From assembly GCF_009184395.1 (NCBI RefSeq), contig NZ_WEIC01000003.1, forward strand, positions 1 through 64,000: a stretch of DNA of 64,000 nt, read 5' to 3'. Source of the DNA: Amylibacter sp. SFDW26 (lineage in GTDB: Bacteria; Pseudomonadota; Alphaproteobacteria; Rhodobacterales; Rhodobacteraceae). The notes beneath the pieces were generated by a model. The model did no database searches, had not been told where the DNA came from, and saw nothing but the letters and a program-made list of their open reading frames with translations. Of the stretch, positions 45,101 to 53,363 are shown one piece after another (the first letter of the stretch is position 1; the number at the start of each line of letters is the position of its first letter). A program made the translations under genes and the position numbers.

Positions 45101-45249
45101 TCATGCGCAGAAGATGACTCGACATCTCGATTGCCATCACCAGATCGAGGAAGCAGTTTCCAGCTTTCTTCAGGGAACAAGTCCTCAAGATAACTCTTCG
45201 CCAGCTCTTCAAAAAGCTCGGGGTTCAGATCTGACCACGGATAGACCAT
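42139..45249 (-). CDS. Nuclease-STAND NTPase-TPR protein, candidate defence gene
   Basis: A 1036-aa protein. The N-terminal ~140 residues look like a PD-(D/E)xK nuclease of Mrr type (GDGNRD at 37-42; WAEAKF at 61-66, with the E-x-K). A STAND-type NTPase follows: Walker A GGSGDGKS (310-317) and Walker B KVVIFDDVQKAD (~415-426). The last ~400 residues are TPR-like helical repeats. The layout (effector nuclease, NTPase, sensor repeats) is that of Avs-like antiphage proteins, but shorter. Its ATG lies at the inner end of the right 24-bp repeat. Confidence 0.85.
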   Translation of the reverse strand: MVYPWSDLNPELFEELAKSYLEDLFPEESWKLLPRSGDGNRDVESSSAHDVFGTRLTSTHWAEAKFTKNGKRALSKGQLDPTVVSAMLDRSVRALMFLTNSRFPDSYILRAQQVLRQTLQGGVHFIDKEHIEEWLDRKPGMVTKYFSGVEPLRPASTGQRPKLISAQLLSCDDFFDGHWEKRKAVLKDEELILALIVSVTDKMKIAVKLEASGLELKPTPQMPANMQLRCGRHIVPVPVKARQMHPNGKATVSLFDQAGDRHSAATFHYSVGPEDIRLSCSGQLKASQRLHDALRQFRDTPLTGCISLSGGSGDGKSYILREIRQNTQDQSTHLHQFNEPGRNARELCRSLLFTLFGAGSDLKGLENGGRKKTMDFPQDLIASLHEGARDATKAQDVLETLVSGGRFEELLIHHPRGDNKVVIFDDVQKADQLSLRVLTRWLEILQNSKARLMVVLAQHPNFKELDNALRPILVRSIFVKRLTQLDIQAELSHFLKPSVLRVVLPEVRKLVRTVLELRYLVSELRANTELMHLPEDVAVSEFRSILVSASIPEVAARIQTANVEEAADLVALLDTGVPEDYLVQQFGEEIVDELIDSELFSRRREEIGAPASVVSSHDLLRAAYLKRRSIYSDSVASHIERLLDRDPQRINELLGHLCLCGGKWSRSYFPKAINACSELLRRTQFGSAKLLSFTLNQLIEREDVRELGLTPDQHVSIAYGYADCVNHTEGSGCAKRYFEATIQLAEAYRGDKTVVPNVCKARSELLNLRFWQHDLDNFQTSANNLLNELDSLKFAFEPGPIVDAKLTTLNRLMMVHYLQDSKVDAEAAFHSGLAVAEQNALKHESAHLLMDRGKSLILVAPAQALKELMAAKKLYLEAGNQQRRLMVCKAQIAYLQALLNQHTPTMVEALAKDLQDAGFEQEYANCLLQISALYLIADRCEEATKALDEISRLKNALNAAPRRQMLYFHLRGIIEALNNGSEAATFMDAHLELTNDLGASYQDVAIHNLSLIHKARSVSWAFNERGNNFQIDPRLW

Positions 45250-45270
45250 AATTCCTAGTTATCGTTACTA
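45247..45270 (-). repeat. Right 24-bp inverted repeat (probable crossover site)
   Basis: A perfect reverse complement of 41037-41060. Its last three bases on the minus strand are the ATG of the STAND gene. The ribosome-site-like AGGA is within the repeat, so the same site would serve either gene after inversion. Confidence 0.9.
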
Positions 45271-45394
45271 AAATAATTTATCCATTTAGATGATTAAAAT
45301 CGCTCACAGTCAATCAAAAGTATAAATCTCATTTCAGCTAGACAATTAAATAATTTTTGAAGGATTCAGCAATCAGGATCCGAGACTATTCGGA

Positions 45395-46249
45395 TTGGAA
45401 ATAGGCACTCATAAGCTCAATTCAATTTTCGGGAAGATCATAATGGGGCTTGACCTGCGTAAAGCTGAAGGCAAAAGCAAACCCAATGATTGGTGGGCCT
45501 ATTCACCGTTTCACGAAGAGAAGACGCCCAGCTTTCATATGGGGCCAGGTGGTTTGTGGTTCGATTTTTCAATTGGCGAAGGTGGCGGCGCAATTGAGCT
45601 CGTTCAAAAGCTTCAAAGCAACAATTGCTTTGAAGCTGGGCGGTATATTCTGGAACAAGGTTGGGCGCATGCATCTGTTGATCTGTCACAGCCTGTCACA
45701 CACACCCGTGACAGTGTGCGCCGCTCTGTCACAAAATCTGTGACAGCTTGTGACAAACCTAACGCGCCGTTTAATGAGGTAATCCGCCAAGATCTTATTG
45801 CGATGTGCGATCATCACGATGTTCTAAATCAGCGCGGTATTTCAACGGAGACCTGCGATGCACTTGGCATTGGATTTCTGCCGCAGGGGCGCTCTCCCCT
45901 AAAAGGCCGCATCGTGTTTCAAGTAGCGGATGCGCGGGCGAAAAAAGAAGGACAACCTGCTGAACGCGTGATCCTATCACATCTGGGGCGTGCTATTTCT
46001 GAGGACATTGATCCCAAGTATCTCTTTTATCCTGGGTTTCACAAATCTGCAGAACTCTACGGTCAGGAAATCCTCTGGCTAAATGAGGATGCTCACGAGC
46101 AGATCGCTAAGACTGGTTCTATTGTCCTAACAGAAGGTCCATCGCCGAATGGGGAAAGAATAGCTCTGCCATGTTTACGTCGTTCAATTTGGCAATCCAT
46201 TGTGTCGTCATTCCGTACATCGTCATATCGTGATCAGTGGGGTTATTAG
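45395..46249 (+). pseudogene. DnaG/P4-type primase, truncated in the TOPRIM domain
   Basis: The N-terminal part resembles the CHC2 zinc-finger domain of DnaG-like primases (DWWAYSPFHEEKTPSFHMGPGGLWFDFSIGEGGGAIELV), but the zinc-binding Cys residues are absent. The middle matches primase-helicase linkers (LNQRGISTETCDALGIGFL). TOPRIM begins with IVLTEGP at ~46122 and then loses similarity. The TTG start fits the domain; ATG 45443 (GGGAAG upstream) would clip it. The end overlaps a minus-strand frame, marking a deletion junction near 46140. Confidence 0.75.
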
Positions 46250-47207
46250 GCAGATCAGACGTGTATGTATGTTCGCCGATGATTTTCATAATCGGTTTAT
46301 TCGCCTCACTTAGCCCGACAAATTGGTTGTAGCGGATTTCGACGTCTTGACCAGATTGCAAGTACATCCGCTCTTCGCGCAACTCACCAGTGTCAGGATC
46401 ACACACCGGTTTTGTACCTACGCCCTTTTTGTAGATGTCATTTATATCACCGCCTGTTTTGGCCCTAAATGCATGGCGTACAATGCCAAGCTCCGATGCA
46501 ATCGCGTCTTGCGTGACATCCGAAACACCAGATTTAAGAGTGCTTTGCGGACTAGCAAAAACAAAAGCCCGTACAAAAGTAACAGGGTCAGGAAATCCTT
46601 CACCTGCATCAATCTGATTGATACGCCCTTTAATAATTGCTTGGTCAGCGGGTACGCTTGCTGAAACACGCATAATGGATGCAAAGGCTTGTAACTTCAC
46701 GCGCTCCGTTTCCGGAACAACTGGGTCATTCACCAGTGTTAGGATAATTTCAGCGTTCGTCTTGCCGCCAGCACGCAAATTCTCAACTTTATTTTGATAA
46801 GCAGCCAAATTCGCTTTGGCGTATTCTACTTTCGTTTCAACAGCGCGTGTTTCCAATTCAGCGGTCAGCATATCCCCTACATCAGCAGGTTCTAAATCAC
46901 CCGCATGCAAGGATTGGGCCACATCCAAATCGTAGTCTGCTTCAATGATCCGAAGGCAATCAACGACTTCGTCAGGAATAAGCGAGGGAGAGATTACGAT
47001 GCCAAAACATTTCGCAGGGTCTGTTTGTCCATCCCAATGATCCATCACAAGGTTTCCCAAAGCAGCATTATGCTGCTCCCCTGCCTCAAGTTTTGCGTTC
47101 TGTTTTTTTACGTCTTAGATCGCATCAAAATTACCATCGATACTAGGATTTATAGGCTTTGCATTAGGCCTGTCGCCACTGGAAGCCGAAGGATGATCTA
47201 AATTCAT
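46119..47207 (-). pseudogene. Unknown mobile-element protein, broken
   Basis: A continuous frame from 47060 encodes a helical, acidic protein (ADVGDMLTAELETRAVETKVEYAKANLAAYQNKVENLRAGGK) that I do not recognise. The same frame extends upstream to an ATG at 47207 (MNLDHPSASSGDRPNAKP), interrupted by one TAA at 47115-47117, so the natural N-terminus appears lost to a nonsense mutation. The C-terminus runs antisense into the truncated primase, suggesting loss of the natural end too. If a downstream start is used, a shorter product is possible. Confidence 0.55.
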
Positions 47208-47259
47208 GTCTCCGAATTATACCATCCAAGTCACGATCCACCAAATCCATCTGTTAAAT

Positions 47260-47541
47260 TCAGATACCTAAATCTGACCGCGCATCTGCAATCAGGTTGT
47301 CTGTAATCTTCGCAAACTCCTGATCAATCTCAATCAATTCAATTTGCGCATCGCGTTTTCTATCACATGCTTTCACGCGTCCCATAAATATCTTTTCCTT
47401 GAGCGTGGTCGTTTTCATCGTACTCGCTTTCTCTTGCGCCTCGTCAATGCAGGTCTGATACTCGGCCAAGACTGGGTTCAACTCATCCGCAAAGCTATGG
47501 CTCCCCATAGGCACAAGCATTGCAACCAATACAGACATCAT
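47260..47541 (-). CDS. Small exported protein, 93 aa
   Basis: It starts at ATG 47541, overlapping the stop of the recombinase upstream (ATGA). Residues 1-18 are a signal peptide (MMSVLVAMLVPMGSHSFA, cut before DEL). The mature part is helical and charged, with two Cys (YQTCIDEAQEK; RVKACDRKRDAQIEL). A much longer frame in phase up to 48201 is an artefact antisense/out of frame to the recombinase. Function unknown. Confidence 0.65.
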   Translation of the reverse strand: MMSVLVAMLVPMGSHSFADELNPVLAEYQTCIDEAQEKASTMKTTTLKEKIFMGRVKACDRKRDAQIELIEIDQEFAKITDNLIADARSDLGI

Positions 47542-48197
47542 TTTAAATCGTCGTTTGGCTTGCTGCCGCTTAGCATGGAATGCCTCAAGGCCGCCGTTTC
47601 CGCTTTGGCTTGTGTGATCCCCAAATACTCGATTGTGCTGGCAATGCTCTTGTGGCCCAACAGACGAGAGATCAACGCAATATCTTCGCCAGCCCAATAC
47701 ATATGCGCAGGCTTTGAACGCCTTATGGAGTGACTGGAAAACTCCGAAGGATCGTGCCCCAGCATTTCGGCCCAGGCTTTGATAATGTCGGCGTAGTGAC
47801 TGCGCGATATATGTCGGGCAGTCACAGATTTGCTGCGTGTGAAAACAAAGTCGTTGTCCTGCTTGCCACTCCTTGTGATCCAGCCGTGAAGATAAGTCTG
47901 CGTCTGATTGGTCAACACTGGATTGACAACATGTTTGGTCTTCTTTTGCTTGCGCGCAATCAGCGTTCGTATCGGCCCGTTTTGATACCGGACTTGCCAA
48001 ACTTTTGTGGTCAGCAGATCGCATGCGCGAAACATCGTGTCCAAGCCAAATCCAAGTAACGCCAGATCGTGCCAGTTGCAATGAGTATTCAAATGCGCTT
48101 CGATCTGCGCCAGTTCGTCCAGCGTAAATGCACGTTTCTGGCCTATCACCTTGCCCTTGTTCCAAGCTGGCTTGTTGTCGTTTTCGGGTATCATCAT
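47538..48197 (-). CDS. Short tyrosine recombinase
   Basis: A 219-aa protein consisting mainly of an integrase catalytic domain: LGLDTMFRACDLLTT (Arg), SSHSIRRSKPAHMYWAG (H-x-x-R), ISRLLGHKSIASTIEYLGI (His and Tyr). It lacks a separate core-binding domain, like FimB/E or short invertases. It could act on its own element or on the inverted repeats nearby. It overlaps the exported-protein gene by 4 nt. Confidence 0.85.
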   Translation of the reverse strand: MMIPENDNKPAWNKGKVIGQKRAFTLDELAQIEAHLNTHCNWHDLALLGFGLDTMFRACDLLTTKVWQVRYQNGPIRTLIARKQKKTKHVVNPVLTNQTQTYLHGWITRSGKQDNDFVFTRSKSVTARHISRSHYADIIKAWAEMLGHDPSEFSSHSIRRSKPAHMYWAGEDIALISRLLGHKSIASTIEYLGITQAKAETAALRHSMLSGSKPNDDLK

Positions 48198-48394
48198 TCA
48201 AAAAATGGCCCCGAGTTCCGCTTTTTCCAAAAGCGAAGGTATTTTAGTAAATTAGATCAGTCAGTCAGGGTCGCATAACCCTTTAAAACTCTGGACATTG
48301 CTCATGCTACATGAAGTTTACATTAAGAAACAGCCACTTGCCGCCCTCGCTTTTGGAAAAAGCAAGGGTATCTTGTTGTTGTAACCCAATCCTT

Positions 48395-48550
48395 ATGACA
48401 ACATCCGCATTCAGTTTCACACAAAACAAAACCGTTCAAATTAGATCAGCCGATGACATTAAAGTCCTCGTCGAAGAGCGTCGCGCCCGTGGGTGTAGTG
48501 AAGCAGAACTCGAAAACTTCAGAAACTGGCATATGGCTAGGTTGGACTAA
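48395..48550 (+). CDS. Possible small protein, 51 aa
   Basis: Starting at ATG 48395 it reads TTSAFSFTQNKTVQIRSADDIKVLVEERRARGCSEA in pieces, ending FRNWHMARLD. The charged, helical look suggests a real product, but no ribosome site is visible. A longer frame from 48311 is possible but less protein-like. Function unknown. Confidence 0.35.
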   Translation: MTTSAFSFTQNKTVQIRSADDIKVLVEERRARGCSEAELENFRNWHMARLD

Positions 48551-48552
48551 AT

Positions 48553-48894
48553 CTAACCAAACAAATCACCCTGACGTGATTGCTCCAAATGGCATTTCCA
48601 CTTTTTCGTTTGTGAGGCTTCATCCAGCCAAGCCAGAACAAATTGAACTGGGTCATTTTGATATTCCTCAAGAACATCTGGGCCCATCAAGAAACACGAA
48701 CGATACCCAGTTTCTGTAATGGGGATTTGGGACTTATCATTACTACGGATTTCAATATGCTGCGTGATCATCTCATCACCATCAGAACACAACCATCTTG
48801 GGCAGTAGCTAATCTTCAAATCAACCCCCTGCCAGTTAGTCTCAAATTCGAAAATTTCATCTCGCTCAAAGCTACTGGGTTTCAATTGTTCCAT
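48553..48894 (-). CDS. Hypothetical protein, 113 aa
   Basis: An acidic soluble protein with balanced composition (FEFETNWQGVDLKISYCPRWL; TETGYRSCFLMGPDVLEEYQNDPVQFVLAWLDEA). No signal, membrane segment or motif was recognised. It is isolated within degraded mobile DNA and stands tail to tail with the 48395-48550 frame. It may be an orphan cargo gene. Confidence 0.6.
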   Translation of the reverse strand: MEQLKPSSFERDEIFEFETNWQGVDLKISYCPRWLCSDGDEMITQHIEIRSNDKSQIPITETGYRSCFLMGPDVLEEYQNDPVQFVLAWLDEASQTKKWKCHLEQSRQGDLFG

Positions 48895-48990
48895 AGGGCT
48901 AGTTTACGAAGACAGGCTAGCAATCCAAGCTTTGCACAGAACGGAACCCCGCCTCTCTTTCTTTAGGACGTTCTTCAATAACTTCGCCAT

Positions 48991-49185
48991 ATGCGACTTA
49001 TCCACGAAAATGAATTCAACAATATAGAACAGCTTTTGGCCGAGCTGTTGATTAATGCTTCAGTAATAGAAGAAGCGCAAATTCTTCAAATTCATAATCG
49101 GCTATTACAAATCAAAAATGCACAACAAGGATTGCAGAATAACCGCGCATATCTGTTAAACCTTACAAAGCAAATCGATCAATAA
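48991..49185 (+). CDS. Small coiled-coil hypothetical protein, 64 aa
   Basis: Nearly all helical and Leu/Ile/Gln-rich (EQLLAELLINASVIEEAQILQIHNRLLQIKNAQQGL), suggesting a short coiled coil. No strong ribosome site is evident. Its 3' end overlaps the 3' end of the integrase pseudogene. Function unknown. Confidence 0.45.
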   Translation: MRLIHENEFNNIEQLLAELLINASVIEEAQILQIHNRLLQIKNAQQGLQNNRAYLLNLTKQIDQ

Positions 49186-50445
49186 TATCACGAAGATCGC
49201 TCAGATCTTTACCAAAGCCATATTGTGGCCGGTGAAATTTATGCCCCATCAATTGGGCTTGCGCGCGGTCGATCACATCACGCTTGGTTAATTGATCTTG
49301 AAACCAGTGCCGTAGCGAATAGAGGCTTTGACGTTTATCGGTCACAATCCCACTTGACCGTAAGGCTTTGCTGATTGCGGTCGTGCATACATATTCTTAC
49401 CCAAACGTTTTCCCCAACCACCCATCGCGACCACGTCTTGGGCGGCTTCCAACGAAACACCCAAAAGTGGTAGTAACCGTTCTGAATGAGCCGTCTTTAG
49501 ACCCCGCGTTGAATTTCTGCGAACATGTACATGTGGTACGCCATCATCCAAAATTATGTCGTCCAGCTCTAGTCCGATTGCCTCAACTGGGCGCATGCCT
49601 GTATTCACTAGCAATCGAAGCAGTCGTTGAAAATCTTCGTGCAACGGATCTAGCGAGCCAGGTACTATCAATTGTCTAATCTGACTTTCATCTAACGGAA
49701 TGCGTGAGACTTCGAATTCTTCCTTCAAACGAACACCAGTAAATGGGTTAGGTAAAGCAGATCCATCAATGTCGCGGTTTACGTTTACCAAACGGCGCAA
49801 AGAATTGATCTCGCGATTGGCCGTGTATGGTTTCAAGCCCTCATTCTCAATACGCGCAACCCACCAGCTCCTGAATGCAATGACGTGTTTTCGTTCAAGG
49901 TCGTGATAATTGATTTGACCAATTGCCGTTTCAAAATTGCGAATGGACTTGAGATATATGTTCCGCTTTACACGCTGCTGATCACGGCGAACCTTACGCC
50001 ACTCATCTCGAATATAGTCCCAAAACCGATCAAATGCATCCGACAAGGTTAACTTGGGTGGTTCCACCATCCCAAGCACTGCTTTTTGTTCTGGTTTAGT
50101 GTGCTGTTGTTCCAAGAGTAAGCACAAACGTTCCAACAGTTCACCATCAGGCATTTGCTCTGTGGGCTTGGGCGTTAAACCAACAGACATCTGCACTTCA
50201 ACTGCTGCACTATATTTTTTGCGCAAATCGTTAGATTCTAAGGAAACACCTCGCGCCTTTGCTCCTTGCCATTCTTGATCTAGTTCAAAAGAGCATTGTG
50301 CAGCTTTTAGCTTTGCCTCAGAAAAATCAGCCGTCTTCAACGAGAAACTGATCAACCGCCGATGGTCAACATCGTGAAATTCTTTTGGGACAGCACGGTA
50401 GTAGTGCCACCAGCGTCCCTTTTGTTTGAGATGTAATCCCCACAT
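49163..50445 (-). pseudogene. Phage/island integrase (tyrosine recombinase), frameshifted
   Basis: From ATG 50445 (MWGLHLKQKGRWWHYYRAVPKEF, the usual N-terminus of alphaproteobacterial island integrases) the frame runs through the core-binding domain and the catalytic Arg region (LLVNTGMRPVEAIGLELDD) but then ends at 49342. The missing part, ISKALRSSGIVTDKRQSLYSLRHWFQDQLT ... AQLMGHKFHRPQYGFG, continues in another frame to 49163. A single indel near 49380 separates the catalytic residues. It lies 113 nt from the 3' end of tRNA-Thr, where such integrases insert. Confidence 0.88.
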
Positions 50446-50557
50446 AATTCGAATCCCGTTTGTCCAGAATGGAAAATTCCATGTTTGAGCGAGATCAGAG
50501 TACATCAAATAAAAACAACCACTTAGAGGCGGAATTCCGTTTTTAAATATGATGAAA

Positions 50558-50633
50558 TGGTGCCCCCACACGGACTCGAACCGCGGACCTATTGATTACA
50601 AATCAATTGCTCTACCAGCTGAGCTATAGGGGC
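50558..50633 (-). tRNA. tRNA-Thr (anticodon UGU)
   Basis: 76 nt including an encoded CCA. The acceptor pairs GCCCCTA with TGGGGGC; D-arm AGCTCAGCTGGTAGAGC; anticodon stem-loop ATTGA-TTTGTAA-TCAAT with TGT; T-arm GGTTCGAGTCC. Its 3' end points at the integrase pseudogene, so it is probably the island attachment site. No second partial copy of its 3' end was seen in the window. Confidence 0.95.
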
Positions 50634-50704
50634 ACTGCGGCAGCGTTTAGCCGAAAAATCGGTCCCTTTGCAAGAGCCTTTTTAGAAAAACATTACTTTT
50701 GCTG

Positions 50705-52390
50705 TTATTTTTTATCTGACTGGCTTTGAGATGTTTTCGCAACAATCCCAACCGCCAGTAAGCTGACCAGTATAACCACAATCGATGCTGGTGATGCACC
50801 ATTGATATCCTCTAATGAGGCGTATCCATAAATATGTGTAGCTAAGGTATCAAACCCAAACGGGCGTAAGAGCAATGTTGCAGGTAATTCTTTCGAACTG
50901 TCTACAAAAATCAACAAAGCAGCCGTTAGTAAAGACCCCCTCATCAATGGGTAATGTACATGTTTTAAGGTACGGCTCGCATTTAACCCCAGTGACCGTG
51001 ATGCCATACCCATACTGGGTGTAATGCGCCCAAATGCGGCGTCTACAGAGCCATATGCGATTGCAAAAAATCGCACACAGTAAGCAAAGATAACGGCCCC
51101 TGCCGTCCCCGTAATCAACAGCCCAATATCAACACCTGTTGCTGCTTCAATCCAATCTGCAAGTATATTATCAAAAGCAGCCATTGGTATTAAAATACCA
51201 AGACCAATAACTGCACCTGGGGCCGCATATCCGATTGCGGTCAGTGGCAAAACATATCGTACCCATTTCACTGATGATAAGCGTACAGCATAAATTAGTA
51301 GAACCCCCGCAGATACTGTTATAATAGCTGCGACAACTGCAATCCAAATTGTCGTCCAAGTGGCGGCCCACAGATCAGATTTCAACCAAAGTTCTGGATT
51401 AATCAAAGCGTGGTGCAACATAATGCTAAAGGGCATTAAAAAACCTACTCCGATCATCAAGCTACATAACACCACGGCACAAAAGCGCGCTAAAGGTGAT
51501 AATGTTTCGCGCACAGGTGGCCGCGCATGCTTTGATAGTTGGTGAAATTTACTTTGCTTACGACCTTGCCGCTCCAACATTAACAAAGCTAAAACCAAAA
51601 TCAAAATAACCGAAGCAATTTGTGCAGCACCACCACTGTTCGACGCTTCCAACCAAACCGTGAAAATGCCTGTGGTCAACGTTTGAACTGCAAAAAATTC
51701 AACGGCACCAAAATCATTTAACGTTTCCATCATCACAATAGATACGCCAACAACAACCGCAGGGCGTGCCAATGGCAAACCGACCCTCCAAAAACTTTCC
51801 CATGGTCCACATCCCAATGCACGTGACGTTTCTAATGCACACGACGATTGTTCTCGAAAGGCAGACCGAGCCAACAAATAAACATAAGGGTATAATGCAA
51901 AAGCAAATACAATAATCGCAGCTCCACGTGAGCGTACTTCTGGAAACCAATATTGTTTTGTAGATGTCCAGCCAAACACACCACGTAATGCAGTTTGTGC
52001 AGGCCCTGCGAATTCCCAAAAATCAACCAATGCATAGGCTGCGATATATGTGGGAATAGACAACGGCAACAATAACGCCCATTCGAAAATTTTGCGCCCA
52101 GGAAATTCTTTCATAGCAACAAACCACGCAGCCATAACCCCCATACAGCCTGCAAGGAGGCCCGTGGTTACCATCAAGCTTAGGCTATTAAATAAATACC
52201 TAGGTAATGTTGTTGAAATTAAATGCGGCCATATGTTCTCTTTAGGAAAGAATGAAAGCGAGACGACAGACAATATTGGGATTAAGATCACTGCCGCTAT
52301 GACACAAGCAATAACAGACCAACCGCTTAGAAAGCCAAGACCAAACCGTCTTCTTTTATTTTCATACATTTCTGCCATTGAAACGCGCAT
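50705..52390 (-). CDS. fbpB: Iron(III) ABC transporter permease, FbpB/SfuB-like
   Basis: A 561-aa fused permease with about twelve membrane segments and two binding-protein-dependent transport motifs (EAA loops: SRALGCGPWESFWRVGLPLARP ~190-212 and SRSLGLNASRTLKHVHYPLMRG ~465-487). FbpB moves Fe3+ from a periplasmic binding protein across the inner membrane. The partner FbpA and FbpC are not in the window. It is the first chromosomal gene right of the tRNA. Confidence 0.93.
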   Translation of the reverse strand: MRVSMAEMYENKRRRFGLGFLSGWSVIACVIAAVILIPILSVVSLSFFPKENIWPHLISTTLPRYLFNSLSLMVTTGLLAGCMGVMAAWFVAMKEFPGRKIFEWALLLPLSIPTYIAAYALVDFWEFAGPAQTALRGVFGWTSTKQYWFPEVRSRGAAIIVFAFALYPYVYLLARSAFREQSSCALETSRALGCGPWESFWRVGLPLARPAVVVGVSIVMMETLNDFGAVEFFAVQTLTTGIFTVWLEASNSGGAAQIASVILILVLALLMLERQGRKQSKFHQLSKHARPPVRETLSPLARFCAVVLCSLMIGVGFLMPFSIMLHHALINPELWLKSDLWAATWTTIWIAVVAAIITVSAGVLLIYAVRLSSVKWVRYVLPLTAIGYAAPGAVIGLGILIPMAAFDNILADWIEAATGVDIGLLITGTAGAVIFAYCVRFFAIAYGSVDAAFGRITPSMGMASRSLGLNASRTLKHVHYPLMRGSLLTAALLIFVDSSKELPATLLLRPFGFDTLATHIYGYASLEDINGASPASIVVILVSLLAVGIVAKTSQSQSDKK

Positions 52391-52454
52391 AAACCATAGC
52401 TATTTTACTGTCCAGAACTTGCAAAGAGTTTTCCAAATTAGAATCGGATAAGAA

Positions 52455-53345
52455 ATGGATATAAATCTCTACATCGGCGCGCATAATACATCGACCAATG
52501 CGATTATCTCAATCCTAGAAAATAATGATGCGCTCTTATCAGAACAGCGCATTCATTTTGCCAGTTCAAAAGTTGCAATCCAACATTTGGCTGCTGCACA
52601 AAAAGCTCTGGTTGATGGGACGCGTTTAGAAACGGTACAACAAAAATTCATATCAGCCATGACTAATGGCAAAAATATAGATCGCTTAGTAATCATTAGC
52701 CCAAATATCTTAGGTACGGCCACACGCCCATTTGGTAAAGAAGTGTTTTACCCGCGAACTTCAGGTTTAATGCAGCAATTGCAAAACATGTTTCAAGGGT
52801 TGAACATGAAATTGTTCTTTTCTGTTCGCAACCCATCTGACTTCATTCCGTTATGTTATAGCGAAAGCCTTCTTGGCGCATCTTTTGGCAGTTTTGAAAA
52901 TTTCACTCAAGAAGTGGAACTGACGAATCTGCGTTGGTCTTCGCTTTTGCATAGACTGCAAGGGAAGCAAGACGAAAATCATGTAACTATCTGGCGGCAT
53001 GAAGATTACCCATCTATGTGGCGCGATGTTATCCAATTACTTACAGGCGTTAAAAACAATCAAATGTTAAAAGGGTCTTCAGCCGTCCCAACAGAAAACT
53101 TATCACTGAATGGCGCGCGTTTATTCAATCGCTATGTTGAAGAGCATCCTCCACGAACTAAAGAGGATTTTGCTAATATGAAAGCTGCGTTTTTACAGAA
53201 GTTTCCAGAAACATCCGAGCCAGTCAAAGACGTTTATTGGGATGCTGAAGTCATCCAAACTTTAACCGATAATTACGACGATGATTGGTACTACATCGAA
53301 CGGATGGAAGGTATTAGAACCATCCAACCGCGTATTTTTGCATAA
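52455..53345 (+). CDS. Sulfotransferase-like protein
   Basis: A 296-aa protein. The N-terminus LYIGAHNTSTNAIISILENNDALL resembles the PAPS-binding 'hIGxHKTGTTxLQxxL' start of sulfotransferase-like proteins, but Lys-Thr-Gly-Thr is replaced by Asn-Thr-Ser-Thr. FFSVRNPSDFIPLCYSESL corresponds to the second PAPS contact (RNPxD). The altered first loop makes activity uncertain. It is divergent from fbpB. Confidence 0.7.
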   Translation: MDINLYIGAHNTSTNAIISILENNDALLSEQRIHFASSKVAIQHLAAAQKALVDGTRLETVQQKFISAMTNGKNIDRLVIISPNILGTATRPFGKEVFYPRTSGLMQQLQNMFQGLNMKLFFSVRNPSDFIPLCYSESLLGASFGSFENFTQEVELTNLRWSSLLHRLQGKQDENHVTIWRHEDYPSMWRDVIQLLTGVKNNQMLKGSSAVPTENLSLNGARLFNRYVEEHPPRTKEDFANMKAAFLQKFPETSEPVKDVYWDAEVIQTLTDNYDDDWYYIERMEGIRTIQPRIFA

Positions 53346-53363
53346 GACAAACGCCAGAAGCGC

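Larger units (their letters stand above)
41037..45270. other. Probable invertible DNA segment carrying two alternative genes
   Basis: Two perfect 24-bp inverted repeats bound a 4.2-kb segment whose only contents are two convergent genes overlapping by 9 nt at their 3' ends. Each gene begins at or 1 nt beyond a repeat. A complete tyrosine recombinase ends in the left repeat. Inversion would exchange which gene sits 20 nt behind the recombinase stop. In the present orientation this is the glycosyltransferase; flipped, it is the nuclease-STAND protein. No transposase and no target duplication at the ends argue against a simple transposon. Confidence 0.65.

Noticed and set aside
41037-45270. Simple transposon with 24-bp terminal inverted repeats
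   Set aside because: No transposase lies between the repeats, no target duplication flanks them (left flank ACTTC, right flank AAATA), and the left repeat contains the recombinase stop codon, which favours site-specific inversion.
47260-48201. A 313-codon minus-strand frame
   Set aside because: Its upper two thirds overlap the tyrosine recombinase in another frame and have unnatural composition; only the last 93 codons, starting at ATG 47541, have a signal peptide and coupling.
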